Below are positions 26,710-36,358 of a DNA stretch of 64,000 bases, piece by piece. The DNA is from Candidatus Pelagibacter communis (GTDB lineage Bacteria; Pseudomonadota; Alphaproteobacteria; Pelagibacterales; Pelagibacteraceae). Location: assembly GCF_001180025.1 (NCBI RefSeq), contig NZ_CVSK01000067.1:120342-184341 (forward strand). Reading direction: 5' to 3'. The position numbers were made by a program, and so were the translations under genes. Under the pieces are notes generated by a model, which saw only the letters and a program-made list of their open reading frames with translations, did not search any database and was not told the DNA's origin. Positions within the stretch are counted from its first letter, which is position 1; each line of letters begins with the position of its first letter.

Positions 26710-27446
26710 ACTTATTATTTTTTTTTACAGTTGTTCCAGCCATAATTTTATACGGAATTGCAAAATCAGGCCTAGGTGGATCCATGACTTTAATTTCTGT
26801 TCCGTTAATGACAATAGTGATGCCGCTAAATCAAGCTTTAGGAATTATTTTACCAATTCTAATTTTTTCAGATTTTATTGCTGTTTATAAATATAGAAAA
26901 GAATTTGATTTAGGAACTTTAAAGCTAATGGTTCCATTTGCAGCGATTGGTATAATTATTGGATCTTTAACTTTTTCATATTTTTCAGAAGATTTGTTAA
27001 AATTTATAATTGGAGTAATGGGCTTTTTATTTGCAGGCCATTATTTTTTTTTTAAAAAAGACAAAGAAAAACAATCAGAGAAAAATTTTTTAAAAGGTGG
27101 AGCTTGTTCTGTGGTTGCAGGTTTTACAAGTTTTTGTGTGCATGCTGGAGGAACTCCAACCAGTCTTTACTTACTTCCACTTAGAATGAAAAAAGAAATA
27201 TATGTTGGAACAAGAATATTTTTTTTCACTTTTGTGAATTTAATTAAACTTCCTTTGTATATTAATTTGTCTATGACAAATTTAGAATCTTTTAAACATT
27301 CAGCTATATTATTTCCAGTTGCTTTATTAGGAATATTGATTGGATATAAATTACTTAAAATTATAGAAGAAAAATTATTTTATAATTTTATATATGCTCT
27401 AATTTTCGTAACTAGTTCAAAGCTTTTATACGATTATCTAATATGA
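26700..27446 (+). CDS. TauE/SafE-family permease
   Basis: The 248-residue product has about 7-8 membrane helices and the TauE/SafE repeats, including GIAKSGLGGSMTLISVPLM at the N-terminus and VVAGFTSFCVHAGGTPTSLYLLPL in the second half. Family members are thought to export sulfite, sulfoacetate or related anions. A second, longer TauE/SafE gene sits in the sulfonate region (55472). There is no direct sulfur context here, so the substrate is open. Confidence 0.85.
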   Translation: MEINLLFFFTVVPAIILYGIAKSGLGGSMTLISVPLMTIVMPLNQALGIILPILIFSDFIAVYKYRKEFDLGTLKLMVPFAAIGIIIGSLTFSYFSEDLLKFIIGVMGFLFAGHYFFFKKDKEKQSEKNFLKGGACSVVAGFTSFCVHAGGTPTSLYLLPLRMKKEIYVGTRIFFFTFVNLIKLPLYINLSMTNLESFKHSAILFPVALLGILIGYKLLKIIEEKLFYNFIYALIFVTSSKLLYDYLI

Positions 27447-27495
27447 TTTTTTTACACATACTAAATTTTGAATAAATGTTTAAATTATTTAAATC

Positions 27496-28050
27496 ATGAA
27501 AAAAAAATTCAATCCAAGAATTAAAGCTAGATTAAGAAAAAATAGACAAGTCTTAAGTAAAAATATCGATAACTTTTTTGGTTGGGTTAAAGGTGCAAAA
27601 CTTGTTGAGCTAAAAGAATGTAATACAGATGAAGATCCTGTAAGACCGGAGTTAGATAATAAGTTTAGAACGGGATACGGAAGAAAAATTTTTGGAGTTG
27701 AATACAAAGGAGAAATTCATGCTGTCATGTGTTTTGCTTACACAAATGAAATTCCAAAAAGTGTTGAAGAATTAGAAAAACTTAGCACTGATGCATTTCT
27801 ACAAACTGCTATGCGAGATCAGGCTGGTGGTCAAATAGCAATTGCTTACACTGTATGGTCTAAAAAAAAGGGTGGAGGAAAATTAATAGTAAAAGAAGTA
27901 TTCAAAAAAATAAAAAAATCTAATCATTTAAATAGATTAGTAACCCTGTCACCTTTAACAGAAATGGCAACTAATTTTCATGAGAGAAATGGAGCTAAAT
28001 TAATTCAAATTAATGAAACTACACAAAATTTCGAATATAAAGTTATGTAA
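27496..28050 (+). CDS. Hypothetical protein, GNAT-like C-terminal half
   Basis: I do not recognise a named family for this 184-residue protein. A basic N-terminus (KKKFNPRIKARLRKNR) precedes a region with the rhythm of a GNAT fold: AIAYTVWSKKKGGGKLIVKEVFKKI, then LVTLSPLTEMATNFHERNGAKLI, where the second piece resembles the last GNAT helix and strand (xxFHxxNGA). An acyltransferase role is therefore a guess. It lies 2 bases before the SOUL gene. Confidence 0.55.
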   Translation: MKKKFNPRIKARLRKNRQVLSKNIDNFFGWVKGAKLVELKECNTDEDPVRPELDNKFRTGYGRKIFGVEYKGEIHAVMCFAYTNEIPKSVEELEKLSTDAFLQTAMRDQAGGQIAIAYTVWSKKKGGGKLIVKEVFKKIKKSNHLNRLVTLSPLTEMATNFHERNGAKLIQINETTQNFEYKVM

Positions 28051-28052
28051 TA

Positions 28053-28619
28053 ATGAAAATTATTAAACTTTATCTTATAGTATTTTGTACTTTATTTGTT
28101 TTACCTTATTCTACAGTTATGGCTTACGAAGAAGCTAATTATGAAATTGTCTCTAAAAATGAAGTTTATGAGATTAGAAAATATTCAGATCGTTTAGCGG
28201 TGGAAACAATGACATCTGGAATAGATAGTAATTTTAGAAAACTATTTAATTACATTTCAGGCAGAAACGATACACAAGAGAAAATTAAAATGACAACACC
28301 AGTTACTCAAGTTGAGAAAAATGGAAATATGAGTATGCAATTTTATTTACCTTCTAAATTTAATTCAGAAAATGCTCCAAATCCAAGTAGGGAAGATGTT
28401 AAAATAGTTAATATCGAAGGAGGTTACTACGCAGTGCTGAGGTATTCTGGACGAGCATCAGATAGAAATTTTCTTAAGCATAAAGAAATTTTAGAAAAAG
28501 AGTTGCAAAAAAACAATATATCAATCATAAGCGCTCCAATTAGAGCAACATATGACAGTCCATTTACTCTTCCAATGAATAGAAGAAATGAGGCTATGTT
28601 TAAAGTAGAATTAAATTGA
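28053..28619 (+). CDS. SOUL-family heme-binding-like protein, exported
   Basis: The 188-residue product starts with a signal peptide (to about MAYEEA) and has the SOUL domain: ANYEIVSKNEVYEIRKYSDRL, then KIKMTTPVTQ, and a C-terminal NEAMFKVEL strand. SOUL/HBP23-type proteins bind tetrapyrroles in eukaryotes, while bacterial members are mostly uncharacterised. A periplasmic location is predicted from the signal. Its stop overlaps the TTG start of the next gene. Confidence 0.85.
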   Translation: MKIIKLYLIVFCTLFVLPYSTVMAYEEANYEIVSKNEVYEIRKYSDRLAVETMTSGIDSNFRKLFNYISGRNDTQEKIKMTTPVTQVEKNGNMSMQFYLPSKFNSENAPNPSREDVKIVNIEGGYYAVLRYSGRASDRNFLKHKEILEKELQKNNISIISAPIRATYDSPFTLPMNRRNEAMFKVELN

Positions 28620-29032
28620 AGAAACCTAAATTTAAAGCAATGGTGTTATCTTGTATGGATCCAAGATTTCAACATATAGTTTATAATCATTTAAAGAAAA
28701 AAAAATTAACAGGAAAATATAGTGCATTCACAATTGCAGGTGCAGCTGTTGGTGTTACACATAATAAATTCAAAAAATGGCATAAAACATTTTATGATAA
28801 TTTAGGAACTTCTATTCAATTACATAAAATAGAAAAATTAATTGTCATTAATCATAATGATTGTGGTGCAGCTAAAATTGCTAATGGAAATAAAGAGTTT
28901 AGCCTAGTCAATGAAAAAAAAATTCATAAAGAGTCATTCTCTAAAATTAAAAAACAAATAAAAAAAAGATTTCCAAAATTGAAAGTAGAATTAAATTTAA
29001 TTTCTTTGGATAGTAAAATTACCAAAATTTAA
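28616..29032 (+). CDS. Short beta-carbonic-anhydrase-like protein
   Basis: This 138-residue product, with a TTG start overlapping the previous stop, has the zinc-ligand pattern of beta-carbonic anhydrases: C13-x-D15-x-R17 in LSCMDPRFQ and H80-x-x-C83 in INHNDCGAAK. It is much shorter than typical enzymes (about 200 residues) and lacks the extra helices, so it belongs to a divergent, carbonic-anhydrase-like group. The ligands being intact suggests metal binding and possibly catalysis. Confidence 0.78.
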   Translation: MKKPKFKAMVLSCMDPRFQHIVYNHLKKKKLTGKYSAFTIAGAAVGVTHNKFKKWHKTFYDNLGTSIQLHKIEKLIVINHNDCGAAKIANGNKEFSLVNEKKIHKESFSKIKKQIKKRFPKLKVELNLISLDSKITKI

Positions 29033-31567
29033 TTATTGATTTCTTATTAAAGGATAAACTTTAGGATTTAGATATTTTAAGTTTGTTAGCAATATTAAAA
29101 TTAAAGTAACAAAGCCAATTGAAAATCCTAAATAGATCAAAACTTTAAAGTCAAACATCCACACTAGCTCAAAAATATTTTCTATAATAAATTTTGAACC
29201 AATCACTGCAAAAAATATTGCAATCAAAATTACAGATTTAAAAATAATGATGAATTCAATTAACGATGAAAAAACAATTTGTTTTTTTGAAAAACCTAAA
29301 ATTTTAAAAACTAAATTTTGATATTCTTTTACTTTTCCTTGGACCATAATTGCGCTCGAAATTACGATTAACCCTATAACAATAGTAACTGCTGAAATTA
29401 AAGTAACTGCAATAAATACTTTATTTAAAACAGCTGTAACTTTAGATAAATAATCTGCAATTTTTATCATTGATAAACTTGGCATAATTTCAAGCATTTC
29501 AGTTTCATCAAATTTATTTGAATTAAATTTTGCAGTAGCTAAATATTCGTGTGGAATATTTTTTGCAAATTGCGGATTAAATAACATTGCAAAATTGATA
29601 CTTAAATCTCGATAATCTACTTCTCTAAAATTAATTACTTCACCTTCAATTTCACGTCCATAAACATTTAAAGTAAAAATATCACCTAGCTGGATGTTTA
29701 AATCTTTAGCAACTTTTGCATCAAGAGATATTTGAAGTTGATTAGGGTTTGATAAATCCCACCATTTACCTTCTAAAATTGGATTATCTTCAGGTACATT
29801 TTCCACCCAAGAAGATCTTCGTTCACTACCAATTACCCAATAACTATCATTATCTGGTTTAATATAGGTGTTAGGATCTACACCATTAATTTTTACAATT
29901 CCAGAAGATACCATAGGCACAATTTCAATAGATGCATTGGGATCCATATTTAAAATACCTTGCTCAAATTTCTCTCTTTCTCCTTTTTGAATACCGACAA
30001 AGAAATAATCAGGTGCAATATCAGGAATAGATTTAGCAATTTCTCTTTGAAAATTTGTACCAACTAAGGCTAGGGTTAATAACAAAGTAACCCCTAAGCC
30101 AAGAGACATAACTGTAATTGGAGTTATACTTTTTGTTTGGGTAATATTTTTAATTGAAACTTTTAAAGAAATTATTGGACTTGATTTGAATTTTTTAAGA
30201 AAAAAAATGATTAATTTTGAAAGTAAGAAAAATACAATTAAACAAACAAAAAAAGCAGCAAAGTAGCCCAAGCTATAAGAAGGTTGTTCAGATCCAATTG
30301 TGAATAATAAAATTAAGATAGATAATAAAACAAAGCTTAGAACAACCGATCTCTTAGAGTAATAAAATTGAAGGTTTTGAAATACGTTTCTAAATAAATT
30401 AGATGCTTTAACTTGATCAATAGAACTAATTGTCGGAATAGAAAAAATTATCAGCACCAATAATCCTACTAAAAATATTTTTAAAAAATTCAGCAATGAA
30501 AACACTGGATAAACATTCAATCCTAATCCATCAGATAAATATTTATCTGCTATTGGTACAATTAAAAAACTCGATCCATAAGCAACAACAGTGATGATAA
30601 ATAAAAGTATAAATAATTGCAGGTAGTATAGTGTTTTAATATTACCTGAATAAAAGCCAACTGCTTTTCGTACAGCTATCGACATATTGTTTTGATTAAT
30701 AAAAGAGAGCAAAGTATTTGCTATTCCAATACCTGCTATTAACATTGCACTAATAGATACAAGAGATAAAAATTGAGAAAAATTATTAATAATTCTCTTT
30801 ATTCCACTTGCAGAATTTTCAGGATATCTAAGTTTAACTTTTTGATCGTTTTTAAAGATTTCTTCAATTCGTTGTTCAATTTCTTCTGGCTTATCATTTT
30901 CATTGAACTTTACTTTGTATTCATAGTTTAAAAAGCTTCCAATTCCGTTTAGTTTTAAAATTTCTAAAGTTTGTTTTCCTGCTAAAGCCCAATCGCCAAA
31001 TGCAACAAATCCACTTACATCTGGTACTGATTTAATAATTCCAATTACTGTAAAATTTTGATCTTGAACTTTTACTATTTCATTAATTTTAATATTTAGG
31101 GTTTTTGATAAACTTTCATTGATCAGGATAGTGTTAGGCTCTTTTTGCATTCTTTCATAAGCACCAATTGGCTCATAAACAACATTTCCATATAAAGGAT
31201 ATTTTTCATCTACAGTTTTAATTCTAGTAAATAATGATTTATTTTTTTCTCTGGCAGTAGTTGAAAGCATAGTACTGAACTCAATCATTTGAGAAACAGT
31301 TGCAAATTCTTTTACTTGGTTAACTAAATCTAAATTTCCTTGATTACGATTGTAATCAATCTCTAAATCCCCACCTAAAAGTGCTTTGGCATTATCATTC
31401 AGTTCTTTTTTAAGACTATCTTCAATTGTGAAAATAGCACTTAAGATAAATAAACTTATAAAGAGGGTAACAATGATACTGGAAATTTTATAATAATTTC
31501 TGCTCAAGTCTTTTAAAGCATATTTGAAAATCAAACTAAATTCTGAAGGATTATTTAATTTTTCCAT
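29033..31567 (-). CDS. ybbP: FtsX-like ABC permease (YbbP type)
   Basis: The 844-residue product has the double-FtsX layout: an N-terminal helix, a large extracytoplasmic domain (about residues 45-260), several helices, a second soluble domain (about 520-690) and three C-terminal helices. FtsX landmarks such as LLSFINQNNMSIAVRKAVGF are visible. With the adjacent ATPase, and a tesA gene divergent to it as in many proteobacteria, this matches YbbAP, a lipid/lysophospholipid or toxin-related export complex of uncertain substrate. The two genes overlap by 17 bases. Confidence 0.82.
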   Translation of the reverse strand: MEKLNNPSEFSLIFKYALKDLSRNYYKISSIIVTLFISLFILSAIFTIEDSLKKELNDNAKALLGGDLEIDYNRNQGNLDLVNQVKEFATVSQMIEFSTMLSTTAREKNKSLFTRIKTVDEKYPLYGNVVYEPIGAYERMQKEPNTILINESLSKTLNIKINEIVKVQDQNFTVIGIIKSVPDVSGFVAFGDWALAGKQTLEILKLNGIGSFLNYEYKVKFNENDKPEEIEQRIEEIFKNDQKVKLRYPENSASGIKRIINNFSQFLSLVSISAMLIAGIGIANTLLSFINQNNMSIAVRKAVGFYSGNIKTLYYLQLFILLFIITVVAYGSSFLIVPIADKYLSDGLGLNVYPVFSLLNFLKIFLVGLLVLIIFSIPTISSIDQVKASNLFRNVFQNLQFYYSKRSVVLSFVLLSILILLFTIGSEQPSYSLGYFAAFFVCLIVFFLLSKLIIFFLKKFKSSPIISLKVSIKNITQTKSITPITVMSLGLGVTLLLTLALVGTNFQREIAKSIPDIAPDYFFVGIQKGEREKFEQGILNMDPNASIEIVPMVSSGIVKINGVDPNTYIKPDNDSYWVIGSERRSSWVENVPEDNPILEGKWWDLSNPNQLQISLDAKVAKDLNIQLGDIFTLNVYGREIEGEVINFREVDYRDLSINFAMLFNPQFAKNIPHEYLATAKFNSNKFDETEMLEIMPSLSMIKIADYLSKVTAVLNKVFIAVTLISAVTIVIGLIVISSAIMVQGKVKEYQNLVFKILGFSKKQIVFSSLIEFIIIFKSVILIAIFFAVIGSKFIIENIFELVWMFDFKVLIYLGFSIGFVTLILILLTNLKYLNPKVYPLIRNQ

Positions 31568-32216
31568 CTTTAATTTTTATTTTTCTTTTAGCTTTGTCAG
31601 CAAGTTTAGGGTCATGGGTTACCATGATTAAAGAAGAACCTTCTTCTTTGACGTAATTAAATAAAATATTTGCAATCATGATAGAATTTTCAGTATCTAA
31701 GTTTCCAGTTGGTTCATCTGCTAAGATTAATTCAGGCTTCATCGCAATTGCTCTAGCGATAGCAACCCTTTGTTGTTCACCACCTGATAATTGACTTGGT
31801 AGATTATTAAAACGATGTTTCAAACCAAAACGATCTAATAAAGTTTTTGCTTCTTTTTCTGGATCTTTAAAATTATTAAGCTCAAGCGTTAAAGCAACAT
31901 TTTCAACCGCTGTATAATTAGGAATTAGATAAAATGACTGAAATATTATTCCAATATTTTTCTTTCTTATCTCAGATACTTGGTCTTCACTAAGGCCTGT
32001 TATGTCTCGATCATTAAAAATTATTTTACCAGAAGTTGGTTTTTCTAAGCCTCCAATTAACATTATTAAACTTGTTTTCCCTGAGCCGCTTTCTCCAACT
32101 ACTGAAACAGTTTCTTTTTTCTTAATATTTAAATCAATATTCTTTAAAACACTTATACTATCTTTGCCAGTTTGGTATTTGAGATTTATTTTTTTTAATT
32201 TAAGAAGAGTACTCAT
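31551..32216 (-). CDS. ybbA: ABC transporter ATP-binding protein (YbbA/LolD type)
   Basis: I start at the ATG at 32216, giving 221 residues (MSTLLKLKKINLKYQ), instead of an upstream ATG at 32264, because that would add a non-homologous basic leader. Walker A GESGSGKTS, signature LSGGEQQR and Walker B LILADEPTGNLD are as in LolD/MacB/YbbA ATPases. Its start codon shares two bases with the divergent tesA start (CATG), so the promoter of each gene must lie in the other's coding region. Confidence 0.9.
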   Translation of the reverse strand: MSTLLKLKKINLKYQTGKDSISVLKNIDLNIKKKETVSVVGESGSGKTSLIMLIGGLEKPTSGKIIFNDRDITGLSEDQVSEIRKKNIGIIFQSFYLIPNYTAVENVALTLELNNFKDPEKEAKTLLDRFGLKHRFNNLPSQLSGGEQQRVAIARAIAMKPELILADEPTGNLDTENSIMIANILFNYVKEEGSSLIMVTHDPKLADKAKRKIKIKDGKIK

Positions 32217-32826
32217 GAACAAAAGTTTATTTACAAAAATTTTGATAATCTTTCTAGTGCACATAAACGCAAGTGCAATAGAAAAGGTAGTTTTATTTGG
32301 TGATAGTTTGATGGCCGGTTATGGATTACCTAAAGAACAGCATTTATCAATAGTTTTAGAAAATAATCTTAAGCAAGCTGGGTTAAATATTAAAATCATT
32401 AATGGAAGTGTCTCTGGTAGCACGTCATCAGGTGGATTAAATAGAGCTGATTGGAGTTTATCAGAGCCAGGTATTGATTTAATTATTTTAGGATTAGGTG
32501 CTAATGATATGCTTAGAGGAATCCAACCAGAGGAAACAGAAAAAAATTTAGAAAAAATAATAAAAGTTGCTCAGAATAAAAAAATTAAAATTATTTTAGC
32601 TGGAATGATGGCACCAGATACTCATGGGGAAAAATATAAAAAAGAGTTTGATGCTATTTATCCAAAGTTATCAAAAAAATATAATTTAGCGTTAATCCCA
32701 TTTCTTCTTGAAGGTGTGGCACTTAATCCAAGTTTAAATCAACAGGACGGTATACACCCCAACAAAGATGGAACAATAAAAGTAAGTGAAACAATACAAA
32801 AAAGTATTATTAATATAATAAATTAA
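32215..32826 (+). CDS. tesA: SGNH-fold arylesterase / lysophospholipase (TesA-like)
   Basis: With the ATG at 32215 the product has 203 residues and begins with a signal peptide (KILIIFLVHINASA), which supports this start over the longer frame upstream. The SGNH blocks are clear: nucleophile Ser31 in FGDSLMAGYGL, Gly in SVSGSTSSGG, Asn in GLGANDMLRG, and the Asp/His pair in DGIHPN. It is a periplasmic thioesterase/lysophospholipase. Divergent ybbAP suggests a shared lipid-processing role. Confidence 0.9.
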   Translation: MNKSLFTKILIIFLVHINASAIEKVVLFGDSLMAGYGLPKEQHLSIVLENNLKQAGLNIKIINGSVSGSTSSGGLNRADWSLSEPGIDLIILGLGANDMLRGIQPEETEKNLEKIIKVAQNKKIKIILAGMMAPDTHGEKYKKEFDAIYPKLSKKYNLALIPFLLEGVALNPSLNQQDGIHPNKDGTIKVSETIQKSIINIIN

Positions 32827-33282
32827 ATGAAAATCTTTCTATCAATATTTAGCTTATTATGTTGTTTTAGTTTTGCTCAAGCTCAAAATACAAATATTAC
32901 ACTAAATTCTGATTTGAACTTAAATTGTAAATTTGAAAAAGTAATTTTAAAAAATCCAGACCATAACTTTGAATCTTTCACAAAAGATCAAATTAAAAGA
33001 AAAGATATTAATAAGTTAATAATCGAGTCTAAAACACCAGACATTCTAAATGTTAAAAATTTATCAGAATTTTTTAATAAAATTGATTTAGAGGTTAAAA
33101 TTTCGAATAAGGATATATTCTTAATTCAAGCATTCGATAAAGAGAGGAATTATTCTGAGTCTGCAGTCTATACTAGAAAAACTGGCGAACTTATTCATGA
33201 AATCACAACCAATATAAAACAAGAGGAAAAAGAAAAAGATATTTCTTTTTATAGTTGTAAAAATAACAACAAAGACACTTAA
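32827..33282 (+). CDS. Hypothetical exported protein
   Basis: This 151-residue protein has a clear signal peptide (MKIFLSIFSLLCCFSFAQAQ) and a charged, beta-rich mature part with a Cys pair (LNCKF and FYSCKN) that may form a disulfide. I recognise no family. It begins directly after the tesA stop, so it is probably in the same transcript. Confidence 0.6.
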   Translation: MKIFLSIFSLLCCFSFAQAQNTNITLNSDLNLNCKFEKVILKNPDHNFESFTKDQIKRKDINKLIIESKTPDILNVKNLSEFFNKIDLEVKISNKDIFLIQAFDKERNYSESAVYTRKTGELIHEITTNIKQEEKEKDISFYSCKNNNKDT

Positions 33283-33322
33283 GACCAAAGACTCTAATTC
33301 TAATATTTGATAATATCTCAAT

Positions 33323-33871
33323 ATGAAGAGGTTATTCTTAATAATTTTGTTTTATTTATTTTCACAAGTTAGTTCTTTAGCAAACGAAAGAGATACTAGA
33401 CTGAACCAATTATTTAATGAGTTAAAAGCAAATAAATCAAAAGTAGCTTTTATAATTGAAAAAGAAATTTGGGCCTTGTGGAGCACCCATCCAACAGATG
33501 AAAAACTTACTGCAAGACTAGAGGAGGGTTCTCAATTTGTGAGAGACCAAAACTATATAAAAGCAAAAGATATTTTTACTGAGGTTATTAATCTAGATCA
33601 AAGTTGGGCTGAAGCTTGGAATAAAAGAGCAACTGTGCTTTATATGCTAGGAGAATTTGAAAAATCTCAAAATGATATAGATCAAGTATTAGCCTTAGAA
33701 CAAAGACACTTTGGAGCTTTAGCAGGGCAGGGTTTAGTAAATATTCAGCTAAAGAATTATGAAAAAGCAATAAGAAGTTATGAGCAAGCGCAAGAAATTT
33801 ACCCTGCTATGAGATCACCAAAAATAATGATTAAGCAAATAGAAGAATTAATGAAACAACAAACAATATAA
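33323..33871 (+). CDS. Exported TPR-repeat protein
   Basis: The 182-residue product has an N-terminal signal (MKRLFLIILFYLFSQVSSLA), then at least two tetratricopeptide repeats: WAEAWNKRATVLYMLGEFEKSQNDIDQVLALE and HFGALAGQGLVNIQLKNYEKAIRSYEQA. TPR proteins mediate protein contacts; the location is probably periplasmic. Its stop overlaps the SRAP gene start by one base. Confidence 0.8.
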   Translation: MKRLFLIILFYLFSQVSSLANERDTRLNQLFNELKANKSKVAFIIEKEIWALWSTHPTDEKLTARLEEGSQFVRDQNYIKAKDIFTEVINLDQSWAEAWNKRATVLYMLGEFEKSQNDIDQVLALEQRHFGALAGQGLVNIQLKNYEKAIRSYEQAQEIYPAMRSPKIMIKQIEELMKQQTI

Positions 33872-34491
33872 TGTGTGGAAGATACGTAGTAAAAAATCCC
33901 GTAACAAAAACAAATAAATTAGTAAAATCTGCAATTCAGGTTGAAGATACTGAAAACTATAACGCTCATCCATATCAAAAACTACCTGTAATAAAAAAAT
34001 ATAAAAATGGAAATACTTTAGAAAATCTACAATGGGGTTTAGTTCCAGGTTGGGCTAAAGACAAAGATTTTAAAGCTTTGATTAATGCAAGACTTGAGAC
34101 CATTGATGAAAAAGTTTCATTTAAAAAATTGATAAAAAACAACCGATGTGTTGCAGTTGCAGATGGTTTTTATGAGTGGAAAAGAGAAGAAAAAGAAAAA
34201 ACTCCTCATTATTTTACCCGTGAAGATACTAATCCTATTTATTTTGCTGGCATCTTTGAAAATGATCAGTTCTGTTTGATTACAGAGGAAGCAAAAGAAA
34301 ATATAAATGAAATTCATCACAGACAACCAGTTATTTTAAATCAAGCTGATATTAATCGTTATTTAAATTTAGAATTACAAGGTTCTACATTTTTAAAGGA
34401 ACGTAAAATTCCTAATTTAATTTTTCATGAAGTTTCAAAAGATGTTAATAAACCTACAAATAATAGCGCGTCCTTAATTCAAAAAGTTTAA
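33871..34491 (+). CDS. SRAP-domain protein (YedK/HMCES family)
   Basis: The 206-residue product starts MCGRYVV, placing the catalytic Cys at position 2 after Met removal. It has the SRAP segments NARLETI, CVAVADGFYEWKR and EIHHRQPVIL. These proteins form a thiazolidine crosslink with abasic sites in single-stranded DNA and protect them. The usual Met in the last motif (HxRMP) is Gln here (HHRQP), a minor variation. The active Cys, Asn, Glu and His positions look intact. Confidence 0.9.
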   Translation: MCGRYVVKNPVTKTNKLVKSAIQVEDTENYNAHPYQKLPVIKKYKNGNTLENLQWGLVPGWAKDKDFKALINARLETIDEKVSFKKLIKNNRCVAVADGFYEWKREEKEKTPHYFTREDTNPIYFAGIFENDQFCLITEEAKENINEIHHRQPVILNQADINRYLNLELQGSTFLKERKIPNLIFHEVSKDVNKPTNNSASLIQKV

Positions 34492-34977
34492 TTAGTCTCT
34501 AAAATTAACAAAATCAATTGGAAGCCCAATATCAATTGCTTTGATTGCACCGATAGCTTCTTGAAGATCATCTTTTTTTTTGCCATCTACTCTTAATTCA
34601 TCACCTTGAATTTTAATTTGAATTTTTAGTTTTAGTTTTTTGATATCAGCAATAACTTTTTTAGCATTTTCTTGACTAATTCCTTCTTTTAATTCACTGA
34701 CTTGTCTAATAGATCCTCCTGACGCTCCTTCAGAAGTTTTAACTTCTAAAACCCTTGGATCTACTTTTCGTCTAACCAAATGAGTTTGCAACAATTCATT
34801 TACTTGCTTTAATTTTAATTCATCAGATGCATTAGTAGTCACCGTCTTATCTTTTCGTTCAATTGAAATATGAAGTCCTTTAAAATCATAACGGTTACTG
34901 ATTTCTCTTAAACAATTAGCTAAAGCATTATCAAATTCTTGATAATTTATTTTACTAATTACATCAAATGAAGGCAT
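34492..34977 (-). CDS. YajQ-family nucleotide-binding protein
   Basis: The 161-residue product matches the whole YajQ/DUF520 family: it starts MPSFDVISKINYQEFDNAL, contains ISNRYDFKG and IQGDELRVDGKKKDDLQ, and ends GLPIDFVNFRD. Members bind nucleotides, and one subgroup binds cyclic di-GMP. The stop codon abuts the SRAP gene's stop in convergent orientation. The function in this organism is unknown. Confidence 0.93.
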   Translation of the reverse strand: MPSFDVISKINYQEFDNALANCLREISNRYDFKGLHISIERKDKTVTTNASDELKLKQVNELLQTHLVRRKVDPRVLEVKTSEGASGGSIRQVSELKEGISQENAKKVIADIKKLKLKIQIKIQGDELRVDGKKKDDLQEAIGAIKAIDIGLPIDFVNFRD

Positions 34978-35088
34978 ATTTATATTATACAGTATTAATG
35001 ACCAAAATTTAAACTAAAATATAAATTCTAGCAATAATAAGGCATTTTAGCTTATTGAGTTAATTGTAAATAATAATATATTTAATGC

Positions 35089-36201
35089 ATGCTTAGTTAT
35101 ATCATTCCATTTTTAATACTTATCTTGGTAGTCGTTTTTATACATGAATATGGACACTACTATTTTGCAAGAAAATATGGAGTAGGTGTTACAGATTTTT
35201 CAATTGGTTTTGGTAAAGAGTTATTTGGTTGGAATGATAAATCAGGCACAAGATGGAAAATATGTGCAATTCCTCTAGGTGGATATGTAAAATTTTTTGG
35301 AGATAGGAATGTTTATTCACAAGCTGATCATCAAGAAATATTAGAAAAATATAATGAACAGGAACGGGAAAAATTATTTATTTTAAAACCTTTATATCAG
35401 AGAGTTTTAATCGTATTTGGTGGACCTTTGGCTAATTTTTTATTAGCTTTAGTAATATTTTTTTCAATCTATACCTTTGTAGGTAAAGATTTTACTCCCG
35501 CAGTCATTAATGAAGTTCAGAAAGATAGTCCCGCAATGGTAGGAGGGCTAAAAGCTGAGGATATAATTTTAGAAATAGATGGTAATGAAGTTAAAAGCAT
35601 TATGGAAGTTTCTAAATTTATCACGATGTCTACTGGTGATTTTATAGATTTCAAAGTTAAGCGTTCCTATGATGAATTAATACTAAAAGTAAAACCCAAT
35701 ATTGTTGAAGGTGATGACGGATTAGGGAATAAAATAAATAAAAGAATGGTAGGTATTAAGCTTGGTGCCTATAATAATAAAGTTAACCATGTTAAATTAG
35801 GACCTGCACAGGCTTTATATCATGCAGGTTATGAAGTTTATTTTGTAAGTATTTCCTCACTTAAATACATCGGGGGAATGATTTTAGGTAAAGCAGATAC
35901 ATCTCAATTAGGAGGTCCAATTAGAATTGCAAAAATTTCAGGACAAGTTGCAACCTTTGGAGTGTTGGCATTCATTAGTATGATGGCCTATATTTCAATA
36001 AGTTTAGGACTTATTAATCTATTTCCAATACCAATGTTAGATGGAGGACATTTAATGTTTTATGCATTTGAAAAAGTTTTAGGCCGACCTTTATCTCAAA
36101 AAACTCAAGAAGGATTTTTTCGAATCGGATTGTTTTTGTTGCTATCATTGATGTTTTTCACCACATTTAATGATCTAAAAGACCTAGGTTTATTTAGATA
36201 A
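35089..36201 (+). CDS. rseP: Site-2 protease RseP (RIP metalloprotease)
   Basis: The 370-residue membrane protein has the zinc site H19-E20-x-x-H23 in FIHEYGHYYF, one periplasmic PDZ domain (about 130-210), and the third zinc ligand in LFPIPMLDGGHL near residue 325. It cleaves membrane-bound anti-sigma factors and remnant signal peptides. The usual SAR11/alphaproteobacterial partners (dxr, bamA) are not adjacent here. It follows a 111-base AT-rich gap holding its promoter. Confidence 0.94.
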   Translation: MLSYIIPFLILILVVVFIHEYGHYYFARKYGVGVTDFSIGFGKELFGWNDKSGTRWKICAIPLGGYVKFFGDRNVYSQADHQEILEKYNEQEREKLFILKPLYQRVLIVFGGPLANFLLALVIFFSIYTFVGKDFTPAVINEVQKDSPAMVGGLKAEDIILEIDGNEVKSIMEVSKFITMSTGDFIDFKVKRSYDELILKVKPNIVEGDDGLGNKINKRMVGIKLGAYNNKVNHVKLGPAQALYHAGYEVYFVSISSLKYIGGMILGKADTSQLGGPIRIAKISGQVATFGVLAFISMMAYISISLGLINLFPIPMLDGGHLMFYAFEKVLGRPLSQKTQEGFFRIGLFLLLSLMFFTTFNDLKDLGLFR

Positions 36202-36358
36202 TTCACATTTTTAAACTTATAAAAAAGTCAATAAATTCAACGCTAATTTGAGTTTTTACAAGATATTGTATGTTTAAAAAAACTAAACACTAAAAAAAAG
36301 CTTGATTTATCAACGTTTATGAGAAGTATAAATATTAACCAACAAAACCGGAGCTAAA

